64,000 nt of DNA from Tetracentron sinense (Eukaryota; Streptophyta; Magnoliopsida; Trochodendrales; Trochodendraceae): positions 29,912,505 through 29,976,504 of the forward strand of contig CM026571.1 in NCBI GenBank assembly GCA_015143295.1, given 5' to 3'. The position numbers and the translations under genes are program-made. Shown one piece after another: positions 1-11,485 of this stretch (position 1 is its first letter; each line of letters opens with the position of its first letter). The notes below the pieces were generated by a model that did no database searches, was not told where the DNA came from, and saw nothing but the letters and a program-made list of their open reading frames with translations.

Positions 1-263
1 CCTTATTACTTTTGATATTCAGTTGTGGTGTTCTATCCAACGTTGGATAAATTCTAACTAAATGTTGGGAAAAAAAAGGTTGACATTTGGAACAAAGCAA
101 TGAAAGCTGAGGCCGAAAAGATGTAGAGATAAGTAGCTGCAATAAGAAAGGAAATTGGGCCATGTGTGTTAACAAGGTATACGATCTGAAGGCATCATGT
201 CTCAGGTTAGTTAAAAATATTAGGATTTTTGTATGGCCATTGATTGCACATTTGGCTTCTATC
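1..263. other. Unassigned intergenic sequence
   Basis: I see no gene or recognisable repeat here. The last five bases, CTATC at 259-263, are the left copy of the target-site duplication of the adjacent gypsy element. Confidence 0.5.
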
Positions 264-1788
264 TGATGCGGATGTCAGACCGTTAGATTTTATTTATGAT
301 GAAGATCCACCGTTGGATCACAACTTGAAGGACGATCGACCGTTGGATCGAGAGATGGCGATCGGAGGGCCGACGTCAGGCCATAGATGGGCATGGGCAG
401 CCTTAGTGGCCGGCCCACCCCTTAGTTATTTAATTGTTTATTTTATCTACTTTGTTTTGCTTTGTTTTGTCCCTTATAGTTAGTTTATTATGAAAATACA
501 TAAATAAGGGTAGTTTGATATTTTTCTTTAAGTAAGTAGGGTTTTATGATTGTCTATAATACTCTCTTCAGAGATTAGAAATTTAGAGAAATTTTATGAA
601 TGTAAAATAAGAGTTTTTTTTGCTTTTAGAATCTCCTGTGATAGGAATGGTGTGATGTCATGGTGTGATGCCAATCTTGGAGTGATTCCAAGGTAATCCT
701 CTTTTTTTTTTCTTATCTATCTCTCTCAAATCACTATTCATGGGTACTGTTCATGATTTACTCTTCACATCATATTCCCTATTGTTGTTGTTCCAGCAAA
801 TCTGGACCATCCTATTGCTGTTCCAGCAAATCTAAACACATCATATTGCTGTTCCAGCAGATTTGGACAAGCCCTCGTCCTATTCCAGCCCTGTCACAGT
901 CAACCCAACCTTCTCCCATCACTGTCACAGCCCCACACTCCAACCCTAGCTGCTACCACACCATTCCTCAGCCTCTGCCATCATAGATGCACTCCCAGGC
1001 TGCTGTCTAGCCCTACCCTTTGACTGCTACAGCCACTGTTTTCAATCCCCACACCAGTCCAGCCCCATCCGTACCACTACAGACCCAGCCCTTGCTGTCC
1101 AGACTGTCCAACAGCCCATACACCCCACCCCCCTAATCGCTGCCACACCTGTTCCCAGTCAATGTGGCTGCTGTAGCCTGTAGCATTACCCAACCTTTCC
1201 CTATTGCTGTCCCAGGCCTATATAATCCATTGTTTACTGTTGTGGACCTTATTACCCATACCCTATTGCTGTTACAGCAATCCTACCACATCCCTATTGC
1301 ATCCCCATCATTCTCATCATTCTTATCATCTTGAAACCCTAAAACAGTAATACCCTAGACCCTAACTCAATCCCAAACCATAAAATAACTTTACGTCAAC
1401 CCTAACCCTAGATATTGAAGACTCTTGATTACTTTGCTGCTGGTTTTGTGATTTGCAATTCATCATTAATTGAAATCAGCCTCACATTCATATTTCATCC
1501 ACAACCATCATTGAGCCTAAAGGACTTTTTTTTGAAACCCTCTAGCTGGACAAATAATCTCATTGAGTATTGGACTTTAACCCTAAGCTATTGGAAGTTC
1601 CTATTTCCAAAATCAAGTATAAAATTTATTACTACGGGATTGTGATTGACCTTTTACTAATTTTTTTTTTTTCCTTTCTTTATTATAATTGTGGAATCCT
1701 TAGTAATTTTATGATTTTCTTTATCACTGCAATTCAATTTTGATCTCTCAATCATATTATCCTAGGTTTATTGCATTCTCCTACATCA
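264..1788 (+). repeat. 5' LTR of the gypsy element
   Basis: Begins TGATGCGG and ends CATCA. It matches 5379-6865 along its whole length with many substitutions and small indels. The TATA region near 555 (tctataatac) is degraded compared with tctataaatac in the 3' LTR. The downstream half repeats an attgctgttccagcaaatct word about three times (near 780-870) and a related ttgctgttacagcaa word near 1264. These words are near-palindromic (GCTGnnnCAGC). Confidence 0.88.
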
Positions 1789-1792
1789 GCTT

Positions 1793-1806
1793 TGGTATCA
1801 AAGCTC
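1793..1806 (+). other. Retrotransposon primer-binding site (Met-tRNA type)
   Basis: TGGTATCAAAGCTC lies four bases after the LTR end. Plant LTR elements primed by initiator Met tRNA carry TGGTATCAGAGC here, and this copy has one mismatch within those first 12 bases. It fixes the LTR boundary and the + orientation of the element. Confidence 0.8.
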
Positions 1807-1904
1807 AAGGTTAACTTAGGGTTTGTCTTTGTCTCTTGCATTTAGGTTTCAGGCTCATTAGCATCTCATGCATCACATATAGCCTTAGGACACCTTAGTT
1901 AGTG

Positions 1905-2486
1905 CATAGTTACAAAGTCGGGGTTCGGGAATAATTCAGCAAGGGTCAAGTACGGAAAAATTCAAAAAAATCGGGAAAATACGGGAAACTTGGGGAAAAA
2001 AAGGGAAAAAATTATAATTTTAAAAGTTAGTAACGATACTAATTAATATATCTAACAATTTCGTGAGATAATATACTAAAAGAATAACTATAATCAACAA
2101 TAATAAGTTCATAACATCATTTTAACATCAAATTTATTCCATCAAGGCATTAAATTTCATTAAAACATCAATTATCAAGATTAAAAACAAGACTAAAATA
2201 CATATATTAATAAAACCACTCATTTATATTCCTCAAAAGAGCATCAAAGTCGTCAATATCTGCATAATCTTCATTCCCAAAAAAATTCAAAATTATCCGT
2301 TTTTTTTTTTCGTATTATTCGTTTTAAACGTGGTTTTTTTCATATTATTCGTTTTAAACGGGTTTAAAACTATAATACGTGTTTTATTCAAAACATGGGT
2401 TTTAAACACTGTTTTCTACGACAGGGTATTAATGCGCGTTTTAAACGGGTTTTTTTCAAAAAAAAACGCAGTTTTTTGTGACTATG
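1905..2486. mobile_element. hAT-like non-autonomous element, family 1 (CATAGTTAC ends)
   Basis: The left end CATAGTTACAAAGTCGGGG and the right end ...TTTTTTGTGACTATG are imperfect inverted repeats. The flanking 8-mers agtta gtg (1897-1904) and agtttatg (2487-2494) agree at 6 of 8 positions, consistent with an old 8-bp hAT duplication. Subterminal sequence repeats degenerate words of the type ttcgggaataattcg on the left and cgttttaaacg on the right. It sits in the leader of the gypsy element, so it is younger than that insertion. Three relatives lie at 15893, 27955 and about 57350. Confidence 0.65.
2218..2280 (-). pseudogene. Acidic tail remnant, possibly of a hAT transposase
   Basis: Read on the minus strand, this piece encodes an open acidic stretch ending near ADIDDFDALLRNINEW. 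A comparable DVDIDDFFNFW stretch is encoded on the minus strand at about 36540-36580, inside a hAT relic that also keeps a BED finger. I infer both are C-terminal tails of related transposases. The stretch is short, so chance cannot be excluded. Confidence 0.4.
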
Positions 2487-2495
2487 AGTTTATGC

Positions 2496-3330
2496 ATGCC
2501 CACTCGTAGTGGGAAGAGTTACCAACCAAGCATGGACCCCACACCATTCACCAAGGTCTTAGAGTCCCTCAACAATCGTCTAGCCCGCATGGAGGCTAGT
2601 ATGGAAACTCATAATACCAATATCCGATTAACTATCCTTAAGACTTCCCTTCATAATGACCAATATTTGGAGGAAGAAAAAAGGTCACATAATGTAGGTG
2701 TCGGTATAGGTAGAGACTGAGACTTAGGCCGTGGAAGATACCGAGATTACCATCGCCCTATCGAATATCAGGATCCATATGATCCGGATGATCGACATGT
2801 GAGATCCATCAAAACTAAGGCTCCGAGCTTTAATGGTCAACTCGACCCAAAGCCCTTTCTTGATTGGTTAGCAGACATGGACCACAACTTTGATTAGTAT
2901 GAAATGTCTGAAGGTAGTAGAGTTAGGTTTGTCAAATGGAAAGTGGTGGGCCAAGCAAAACTCTACTAGATCAATGTTAAGCATGAATGAACGATCAGGT
3001 AAAGACCCCATTGTCCAGTAGCCTGAATGAAAGAGAAGTTCAAAGAGAAATATCTTCCTCTAACCTATCGTGAGAAACTCATGGGTCAGTTGCAATCCCT
3101 TTGGCAAAGCACTATGTCTGTCATTGATTACATTGCAAATTTGATGAATTTATGATGCATTGCAATGTAAGGGAGAACCCTCTAGTCACACTTTCTAGGC
3201 TCAAAATGGGCCTCCACTCAGAGTTCCAGAGAGAGCTTATCCCTCGTTATATCAACACCTTAGAGCATGCCTAACAACTGGTGCAAGAGCTAAACCGGTA
3301 TCCGAAACTGTAATTTACTAGGCAAGTTGA
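2496..3330 (+). pseudogene. Ty3/gypsy gag remnant
   Basis: From the ATG at 2496 the frame gives MPTRSGKSYQPSMDP, then a coiled-coil-like stretch, and stops at 2718. In shifted frames the sequence continues with gag-like segments: SFNGQLDPKPFLDWL near 2830 and FKEKYLPLTYREKLMGQL near 3040, typical of the plant Retrotrans_gag domain. Several stops interrupt it (for example at 2897, 2968 and 2985). No CCHC knuckle can be read after it. It is a dead capsid gene of the 264-6865 element. Confidence 0.75.
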
Positions 3331-3352
3331 TTCTCACAATCTTGCCTGTAGG

Positions 3353-3675
3353 TCCATTCCCTCTGTGGAGCTACCATCAGCTCCTAAGTCCCTTGTGGAG
3401 CTACCACGAGCTCTCGAGTCCCTTGTGGAGCTTCCACCAATTCTTTAGTCCTTTGTGCAGCTTCCATCAACTTCTGAGTCCCCTGTGGAGCTACCATCAG
3501 CTCCTGAATCCCATGTGGAACCCCAAGCTCCTGAGTCCCTTGTGGAGCTTCCACCAGCTCTTAAAGTTCCTTATGGAGCTTCCACCAGCCCCTAAGTCCT
3601 TTGTGGAGATACCATAAGCTCTTGAGTCCCTCGTGGAGATTCCACCAGTCCCTGAGTCGTTTGTGGAGCTACCAC
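3353..3675 (+). repeat. Coding minisatellite in the gag-pro linker, about ten 30-bp units
   Basis: Units of about 30 bp with consensus cttgtggagctaccaccagctcctgagtccc follow each other about ten times with point changes and a few small indels. In the pol frame they encode the decapeptide VELPPAPESL and variants. The array sits between the gag remnant and the start of RT, where gypsy elements often have a proline-rich linker. Internal stops show it is no longer translated. Confidence 0.75.
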
Positions 3676-3688
3676 TATCTATGGTGCC

Positions 3689-4420
3689 GTTGTTAAATCG
3701 TAATCGAATCGTAAAATCATTTTAGTACCGATTCGATTCAAATCGGGATTCAAATAGTTAATCATAAGATTCAATCCATTTTTTAAAAAATTGTTTAAAA
3801 AATGCAAAAAATTACTTAATAAATCAGGAAAATAGAATAATCTATTATCCAAAAAGTTTCATTCATATCTATTAATAAAAGAAAGTAATGAACATTTCAT
3901 TACATACACAAAAAAACGCGCATGAACTTCATAAAACGAAAAAAAAAAAAAACAATTAAAAGACTTGTGCAATTAAGTATCAAAAAACTTGTACAATTAA
4001 AAAGACTAATAAAATAAACTATCAAGTTTTCCCCAAATCCAACTTCATCATCTTTCTTCTTCCTCCATCCTTTTTTTGTTTTTGTTTTACAACATGTCAA
4101 CAACGGAGAGAAAACGCAATAGGTGTTTTGGCATGTCCGTAACAGGAGTTTTCTTGTTTCTTATCACTTCTTAAAATGCATAAAGTACCTTTAGAAAATC
4201 AAAAGAAAAAAATATATTTTTTTTTTAAGTGTTGGTCAGTAAAAGGGGTTTCGTGCTCAAATCACTTGAATCTTATGATTTCAATCGCAAATCATATTCA
4301 GAATCACAAATCAAATGGGATTTACCCAATTAAGATTTTCAACTCTTATTTGAATCGTTTTGCTTGAGATTCGAATCAAATAGTAGGATTTGAATCGCAA
4401 ATTGCAAGGATTTAACAACC
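3689..4420. mobile_element. hAT-like element, family 2 (GTTGTTAAATC ends)
   Basis: Starts GTTGTTAAATCGTAATCGAA and ends GCAAGGATTTAACAACC. The subterminal parts are built from gattcgaatc and aatcgtaatcg words. It interrupts the gypsy pol frame: atggtgcc lies before it and a shortened atggcc after it, and skipping the insert brings the two pol pieces together. Its interior (near 3830-3910 and 3985-4110) matches the copy at 12903-13670 in reverse orientation. No transposase is recognised inside. Confidence 0.72.
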
Positions 4421-4426
4421 ATGGCC

Positions 4427-5378
4427 AGTAGTCCTTGAATTTCAAGAGGTCTTCCCTGAAGATGTACCAAATGAGCTCTCACCTATGCGTGACATCCAAC
4501 ACGCACTAGATCCCATTATCATAGATCATCAAAGTGAGTCCACGGATTCATTTGCACAAGAAATTCATGGTTTGCATGATAAGATCGAAAAAAAAATTGC
4601 AATCACTAATGAAACTTATAAAATATTTGTTGATTCACATCATTACTGTAAAGATCTTCAAGTGGGAGATTATGTGATGACAATGGTATCACAGACCCGT
4701 AGTGCTGGACCACATAAGATCTTGAAGCGGGTTGGTCCTAATGGAAATGTGGTGGACTTTCCACCTGAAATGGGTACTGGCCCATTATTCAATGTGGAGG
4801 ATCTTGTTCTTTTCAGAGGTCCAGTAGCATCACCTACTGACCCATATGATAGTCCACATGATGACCTTCCTGATGAGCTTAGTCCAGACTCACCCTTCAC
4901 CACAGACCCACATCCCCCAGACCCGCCTCCCCCAGACCTACCTCCTCTTCGTGATGAACCCCATGTTGATCCTATTCCAGACTCACCTTTACCTTAGACC
5001 CACCTCCCCTTCGTGATGACCCCATGCTGATCCTATTCCAGACCTACCTCCTCTGCCATTGCCTCCTAGTCTAGACTCGTTCTTTTCTTCAAGTCCACTT
5101 CCAGTATTATTGTTTCCTTCATTTTCATTGTCTTTACTACTCATGCCTAGAAGTACAGAAGAGTTGGAGGATGTCTTGGAAGTTCACATGGTTTCCACTA
5201 GACATGAGAAACATCACAAATATCTCGCCAAGTGGAAAGACCTACCAGGACAGATCACATCAAAGACAGATTGTACTGACATTCACGATGGATCACGCGG
5301 GATGAGTTCCAGCGACTTCTTGGAGCCATACGACAGTTTTATTTCGCCGGTGGCGAAATCGTTTCAGCCGAGGAGAGC
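4427..5378 (+). pseudogene. Gypsy pol remnant: RT start, integrase C-terminus, chromodomain-like tail
   Basis: The piece begins with the RT N-terminal signature VFPEDVPNELSPMRDIQHA. At about 4515 it jumps to an integrase C-terminal region with LQVGDYVMTMV, RSAGPHKILKRVGPNGNVVD and FNVEDLVLFRG. Everything between, including the RT active site, RNase H and the integrase core, is absent. A Pro/Asp-rich linker with an internal duplication (DPPPPDLPPL type) leads to a chromodomain-like segment VHMVSTRHEKHHKYLAKWKDLP near 5180-5245, which is disrupted afterwards. Codon usage looks coding, but stops occur (for example at 4995). Confidence 0.8.
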
Positions 5379-6865
5379 TAATGAGGACATCGGACCATTA
5401 GATTTTGTTTATAATGGAGATCCATAGTTGGATCACGACTTCGAGGACGATCGACCGTTCGATCGAGAGGTGGCAATCAGAGGACAGAGATCAGGCCATA
5501 GTGGCCGGCCCACCCCTTTAGCTATTTAGTTGTTTATTTTATCTAGTTTGTTTTTGCTAAGTTTTGTCTCTTGCAATTAGTTTATTATGTAAAAACATAA
5601 TAAGGTTAGTTTGGTTTTTTTCTTTAAGTAAGTTTTTATGATTGTCTATAAATACTCTTTTTAGATATTAAAAATTTAGAGATTTTTTATGAATGAAATA
5701 TGAGAGCTTTTTTGGCATTTAGAATCTCTTGTGATGAGAACGGTGTGATGTCATGGTGTGATGCCAATCCTGGAGTGATTCCAAGGTAATCCTCTCTATT
5801 TTCTTCTTCTCCATCTCTCAAATCGCTATTCACGGGTACGGTTCACGAGTTACTATTCATAGCATATTCCATATTGTTGTTCCAGCAGATCTGGACCATC
5901 CTATTCCTGTTCCAGCATATCTGAACACATCATATTGCAATTCCAGCAGATCTGGACAAGCCCTAGCCCTATTCCAGCCCTATCACAGTCACCCCAAACT
6001 TCTCCCATCACTGTCACAGCCCCAAACTCCAACCCTAGCTGCTGCCACACCATTCCCCAGCCTCAGCCATCATAGAAGCACTCCCAAGCTGATGTCCAGC
6101 ACTACCCTTTGACTGTCACAGCCCCTGTTTCATTCCCCACACCAGTCGAGTCCCATCCGTACCAGTACAGACCCAACCCTTGCTGTCTGCCTGTCCAACA
6201 GCCCATACATTCTCCCCCCCCCCCCCCCCCCCTTATTGCTGCCGCACCTGTTCCCAGTCATTATGGCTGCTGTAGCATTCCCCAACCTTTCCCTATTGTT
6301 GTCCCAGGCCTATATAATCCATTGTTTACTGTTGTGGACCTTATTACCCATACCCTATTGCTGTTACAGCAATCCTACCCCATCCCTATTGCATCCCCAT
6401 CATTCTCATCATCTTGAAACCCTAAAACAGTAATACCCTAGACCCTAAAACCATAAAACTACAACTTTACATCAACCTTAACCCTAGATATTGAAGACTC
6501 TTGATTACTTTACCACTGGTTTTGTGATTTGCAATTCATCATTAATTAGAATCAGCCTCTCACATTCATTTTTCATCCATAACCATCATTGAGCCTAAAT
6601 GACTTTTTTTTTAAAACCCTCTAGCTGGACAAATAATCTCATTGAGTATTAGACTTTAACCCTATGCTATTGGAAGTTCCTACTTCCAAACGATCACTGA
6701 ATCAAGTCTAAAATTCATTACTAAGGGATTGTGATTGACCTAGGTTGTTTACTAATTCCCTTTTGACTTTCTTTATTATAATTATGGAATCCTTAGTAAT
6801 TTTAGGATTTTTTTCATTACTGCAATTCTATTTTGATCTTAAATTTATTGTATTGTCCTGCATCA
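5379..6865 (+). repeat. 3' LTR of the gypsy element
   Basis: Aligns with 264-1788. Its first bases are TAATGAGG, so the usual TG has mutated, while the end CATCA is kept and is followed by the duplication CTATC. A plausible TATA box, tctataaatactc, lies at about 5645. A run of about 20 C at 6212-6232 is a local expansion absent from the other LTR. Confidence 0.88.
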
Positions 6866-6870
6866 CTATC

Positions 6871-7557
6871 ACTTATGTCATCTCTTGTACCTCAAAAGTA
6901 CAAGAGAGTTTCCCGCAATCTCCAATTTCGTCAGAATATAGAGTGTGATTCTATATCTACAATTTGAGGCGGTCTTCATCTTCTCTTCTACGAACTTGAT
7001 GACAACATATATTATTTTTGCAAATGTATACCGAATCAATCATTGAAATATTTTATCGTGCAATGCACGTACTAGTCTATAACAAAGATATGCACAGGCA
7101 AACCATCACATATTTGAGTTAAAATTAATTACCAAAATAATCACACACACACACAATATATATCTATATATATATCAATAACATTATATAAAAGCCATTT
7201 CAACCACTTTAAAATTTTCCGACAAAATATTTTTCCTTTTCTAAAAAGTCCTTCATCAATAACGTTTATATTTTTTGTACCCTTAAAACAACCACCGACC
7301 TCAATTGTTCCACTGCCTTCCTTCTTTATTTGCTGTAAAGTATTACCAATAGAACAGGCTTTACAGTAGCTCTTTTTAAAGTCATTGATACGTGCAATTA
7401 TAAGGTTGTGGTACAACACCTCTCGAACAACTTTGATGGGCCTCATTCAGCTGTCGAAAATTCATTCGAACTGATATAGCATCTGTAGAACAACTACAAT
7501 GGGTCCATTCTCTTCGCTTTCTCTACCAGTCTCTTCACTTTCTCTACCAGCCATTAA
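6871..7557. other. Unassigned intergenic sequence
   Basis: No gene is seen. It has a short CA/TA-rich tract (7141-7175) and an ORF on the minus strand (7141-7446) that resembles nothing I know and is probably chance. Confidence 0.4.
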
Positions 7558-9190
7558 GAGCCCGTTTGCAATTGTTCTAATGGAATGATTTCGCGTTCCG
7601 GAAAGGAGCCGAGTAGGAGAAACACATTTGGTAAGGCTTATTTATTCGACCGAAGAGAGGAACGGAATGGAGCAGCCCAATTTTCACGGAACAGCACCAA
7701 ACGCATGTGTCTTTTGTTCCCGATAAAAAGTAAGAAAGCAACTTTGACGAAAGAGGTTGGGCACTGGTGAAGGGAGTAGCAGGGAACAGCGAAGAGTGGT
7801 GAACCAAATCCAGTGATGATCAACGTCGATAACAGCTCTGGACAACGACGAGGTATTTTCTCTCTCTAAAAAATGGCTGTCAAGTTGAGATCTCTCTCTC
7901 TGAAAAATGGATGTGAGGTCGAGATCTTCATCAAATGGAAAATCTGCCGACGATGACGAGATCTTCATCTTCCAAATATGCCGATAACAAAGAGAGGTGG
8001 CAAGATCTTCATCTTCCAGATCTGAGATTTTTATTTTATTTTTTCCTTCCTTTAATTAGGTCATTACAACATGAGCCACAAAATACTTTTCCCTTGCTTT
8101 GATCCTAAGTTTCCTTTCTTTAATTGGGTTATTACAAAAGAGATCAAAGAGAGGAACAAAATCGTATCATTTTCTTTGTAGATTAATGAATGTTTTTTTT
8201 TTTGGTTCCTCTTTCTATTGAAAAATTGTTCTGGGTTCCTCTTCTAGATCTATGAATCATAATTTTATTTGTTCCTCCACCCAACTGATTATTTTCATCG
8301 TGAAAATTGGTGCTTTCTATTTCAAGATTATATCGAGTGTCTCTCTCCACAGAGATCTGAAATCTCACTACAAACAAACTGCAAACCATGGTCTGTTTGA
8401 TTGAGAAATTATTTCTCAAAAGTGTTTTCATCTTGACTGCTTTGTACTGCATTTTTTTTCTTCTTGGTAGATTGGAATATCCTCCGAAGGCCTAAATGCA
8501 CCAGGGTCTGAAAACTCCTTTTATTTGATGTGTTTTTGCTATGTTTCCTATTTTCTTACAAGTAGCTGGCTTCTTTGATATAGGAGGAAATAGAAACTAC
8601 ATCAAAAGTGGATTTTGAACATATAGCCTTATCTAGAATGGGGTCTTAGGATTTGCAATCTTATGAATCAACCCTTTCAATGGTCACATTAGGCATAGAT
8701 TCTAAACACAAATGGCTAGCACACTAGATCCAATCCAAGTGCCTTCATCTAGGCCTCAACTACCCCTTGAGGAAGATTTGAAGAGAGAAATTGATGTTTT
8801 CCATATTGGTTCTTGTTTAATGTTCCAAAGTGTGTTTATTCAACCAAGAAAGTTTGGCATCAAGTTACTGTGAATAGGTAAAAATATCGTGTGTGGGGCC
8901 CACAATCATAAATGTATGATTCCAAATTATTTGTTATGTTATCTAAAAAGGGTGAGAGTAGGGATTGTGAGAGTATCATGATTATTCGCCTATTATTTGA
9001 TCAATTTATAGTATACATAAGTGGTCCAATTTTTTTTCGTCATCCAAACAAAATTTTGTCGTTTTTGTTCCCCGGAAAAGATTCTGGCTATATGCCTCCA
9101 AATGAGTTATATGAACAGAGCCGTTCCAAAAAATCAGACTATTCCGTTCTCAGAATCAGTTTCTGATCCAGAATGATACCAAACGGGCCC
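7558..9190. mobile_element. PIF/Harbinger-like non-autonomous DNA transposon
   Basis: The ends are GAGCCCGTTTG on the left and CAAACGGGCCC on the right, inverted repeats of each other with one mismatch. The perfect 3-bp duplication TAA lies at 7555-7557 and 9191-9193, as expected for PIF/Harbinger. Similarity between the ends extends further inward (ATTGTTCTAATG versus the complement ATCATTCTGGATC). The 1.6-kb interior has no transposase-like frame. It is longer than a typical Tourist MITE, so it may be a deletion derivative. Superfamily placement rests on the TAA duplication and the terminal sequence. Confidence 0.65.
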
Positions 9191-9459
9191 TAACCGATAA
9201 TCAATTTCGTCAACTGAGTTTGTTGCTCAGAATTCTCTAACCCCTAACTTTTCTATGGTTTTGGCTTCTTCTTCATTCAAAATCATATGGTTTTGTATGT
9301 TTGTAGTCAATCGTTTACCCCAACTGGATGACATGCAGAGCTGGAAATTTTGGTTATTACGGTTTTCAATTTCTATATTTTTTTTGTGTGGCTATTGGTA
9401 GTTTGTATTTGTGATTCGTTCGGTGTAAACTGATACTCTTGAAGAACCTGGATTTCTTG

Positions 9460-10907
9460 TTGCAGAGAAGAAATGTTCTTAGAGAGAATTTGTTGAGAAG
9501 TATCTGGATGGATCCTTGGCACCACATTGGCATTCTATGGAATCTTTTGGGAAGTAATCTTAATATAGATATTGGTAGCAATCAGTCGGCAACAGTATCT
9601 TAAGTCAGAACAGGGCAGGTTGGAGCTTCCCTCATCCGCATTGCTCATTGTTACAAGCGATTTGGGACTCTTCTCATCAGTTAAATCACCTCTCTTGATG
9701 AACCGGACATGATTATTTGGACTCCAGAGCAGAATGGTGTCTTCTATCTTCGTTCAGCTTGGGAGGTTATCAGAACAAAAAATCAGAGTATGAGCTGACA
9801 TGCTATTGTGTGATCGTTACCAGGGGTTCCTAGATTCTCGTTTGTCTTATGGTTGGCAGCTAGGGGGGGCCTTTTGACCAAAGACAGAATGGTCAAGCAC
9901 AGTATGCTCTCTCGATCTAAATGTATTCTTTGTCAAAACCACTCGGAAAATGAGGATCACCTATTCTTCAAATGTGATTACTGGCTTCAAGCCTGGAGGA
10001 GTATTCAGTCTATCAGTGGTATCAACTGTCCTCGTCCTGACTCTTGGGAGGGTGAATTGCATTGGATGGCGCATCATTGGAAAGGTAAAGCGCTCAGGGT
10101 ACCGGTGTGGCGGTTTGCTCTGGCAGCAACAGTGTATCTCTTATGGCAAGAAAGGAATCTCAGGATATTTTAGAGCTCTTTCCTTCCTCCTCAGACCCTT
10201 GTCAAGAAAATTATTTCTAGTGTGCATCTTCGGTTTTCTAGAGAGAAAGTAGTCAAACCAATACCCAATCCAACAGAGACTTCTGCTTGGCCTGAGGCCC
10301 TTGTTCTTGCTTCTTTCCGGAGATCCATGATTGGGTTAAATGGCATCTGCCGGAAGCTGGTACAATCTGTTTAAACTCTCATATTACTGTTTCTAACCTC
10401 CGTGTTGGATGGGGTTGTCTTTTCCGAAACTGGAGAGGGGAAGCTTTGTTTTCTCAAGCTGGTGAATGCTCAGCCTACCATATAGATCAGATGGAATTAG
10501 AAGCAATTTGAAGGGGTCTTAGGAGTGCTCGAGACCGGGGGTTCTCTAGAATTTTGATTCAAACTGATGCAAGCAGACTATTAGTATCCTTACTAGCACT
10601 ATGCAACGCCCTTGGAGATCTTTATCGATTCTTGGTGAAATCGATACTATTAGCAGAGATATGCTATCTGCCAATTGTATTTTTATTAAGCCTTCTGCTA
10701 ATAGGGGGGCTATCTTTTTGGCTTCTCTTTGTACCCCTAGTCAGGATCTTCTCTGTATCCTGATCAGTTTGTTCCAGCCCTCTGCTCCTTTGTGGAGGCA
10801 GATGCTATCAGGCACGTAGCCCTTTCTGTGTAATTTTCTCTTCTGATTTTATTTATCTGGTTGGGGTATGCCTAACCCCATTTTCCCCCCTAAAAAAAAA
10901 ACTTACT
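9460..10907 (+). mobile_element. 5'-truncated LINE: zf-RVT and RNase H end
   Basis: Translation gives WMDPWHHIG near 9505, IIWTPEQNGVFYLRSAWEVI (9715-9770), then a zf-RVT segment in which CILCQNHSENEDHLFFKCD supplies the C-x2-C...H-x4-C pattern (about 9925-9985), then VYLLWQERNLRIF. An RNase H-like region follows near 10400-10770 with ILIQTDASRLLVSL. Frameshifts and stops are frequent. A run of ten A ends it at 10907. It lacks endonuclease and RT, so it is a dead-on-arrival 5'-truncated copy. The left border is approximate. Confidence 0.8.
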
Positions 10908-11267
10908 AACACATTACCCTTTTATACACTAAAAAATAAGGAGAATGATTATATTCTATTAGAAGATGAAAGAGTCTAAATTACTAAATTATTATGACTC
11001 TGCACAGGTGATCAGCCCCTTCTATACCACATAGAACTCTAAGATGCCAACCAACTTTGGAACCCAATCGATTAAAATACCAAAGACCGAACCCTTTGAC
11101 TGGATTGTTTAACTTACTCTAGATAGACATTGACTCTTTAACCCCTATTAAATACATAACAAATCCACCTAACAATAAAATAAATGCATTCCTATGGACT
11201 TCATCTTCAGTCTATGAACTCAGATATGCTAGACCAAAATGAGTTTATCATTACCCAATGTATGCAC
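10908..11267. other. Unassigned intergenic sequence
   Basis: No feature is recognised. The final 8 bases, gtatgcac (11260-11267), are the left target duplication of the next element. Confidence 0.4.
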
Positions 11268-11485
11268 CAGTGTTTTAAAAGGCGTGTAACTCGCCTTAGG
11301 GCGAGGCTTAAGGAAAATGTCTTGATGCTCAACCATAAAGCTTAAACCCCAGGAGGCTAATACTTCAAAGTGTGAGGCTCACATGAGCAGTTACCTAAGC
11401 ACTTCAGTTTTCCAAAATGTTGTTGTGTCGACACTTGGACAAGACACGACATCCATGGCACAACACGACACAACACTCCTTGATA

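Larger units (their letters stand above)
264..6865 (+). mobile_element. Decayed Ty3/gypsy chromovirus-type retrotransposon with both LTRs
   Basis: Two related LTRs (264-1788 and 5379-6865) flank a short internal region. The perfect 5-bp duplication CTATC lies at 259-263 and 6866-6870. A primer-binding site resembling initiator Met tRNA follows the 5' LTR, and a purine tract (gaggagagc) precedes the 3' LTR. The internal region keeps a broken gag, a repeat-coding linker, the very start of RT, the integrase C-terminus and a chromodomain-like tail. Most of RT, RNase H and integrase is missing, so a large deletion near 4515 is inferred. Two hAT-like elements sit inside, at 1905-2486 and 3689-4420. 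Many stops show it is dead. Chromovirus placement rests on the tail motif HKYLAKWKDLP. Confidence 0.88.

Noticed and set aside
3327..3617. 96-codon ORF with repeated WSYHQLLSPL
   Set aside because: It is the out-of-frame reading of the gag-pro minisatellite. The VELPPAPESL frame fits the neighbouring pol sequence.
7577..7968. Overlapping ORFs on both strands
   Set aside because: They lie in the non-coding interior of the Harbinger-like element and show no transposase motif such as DDE or Myb.
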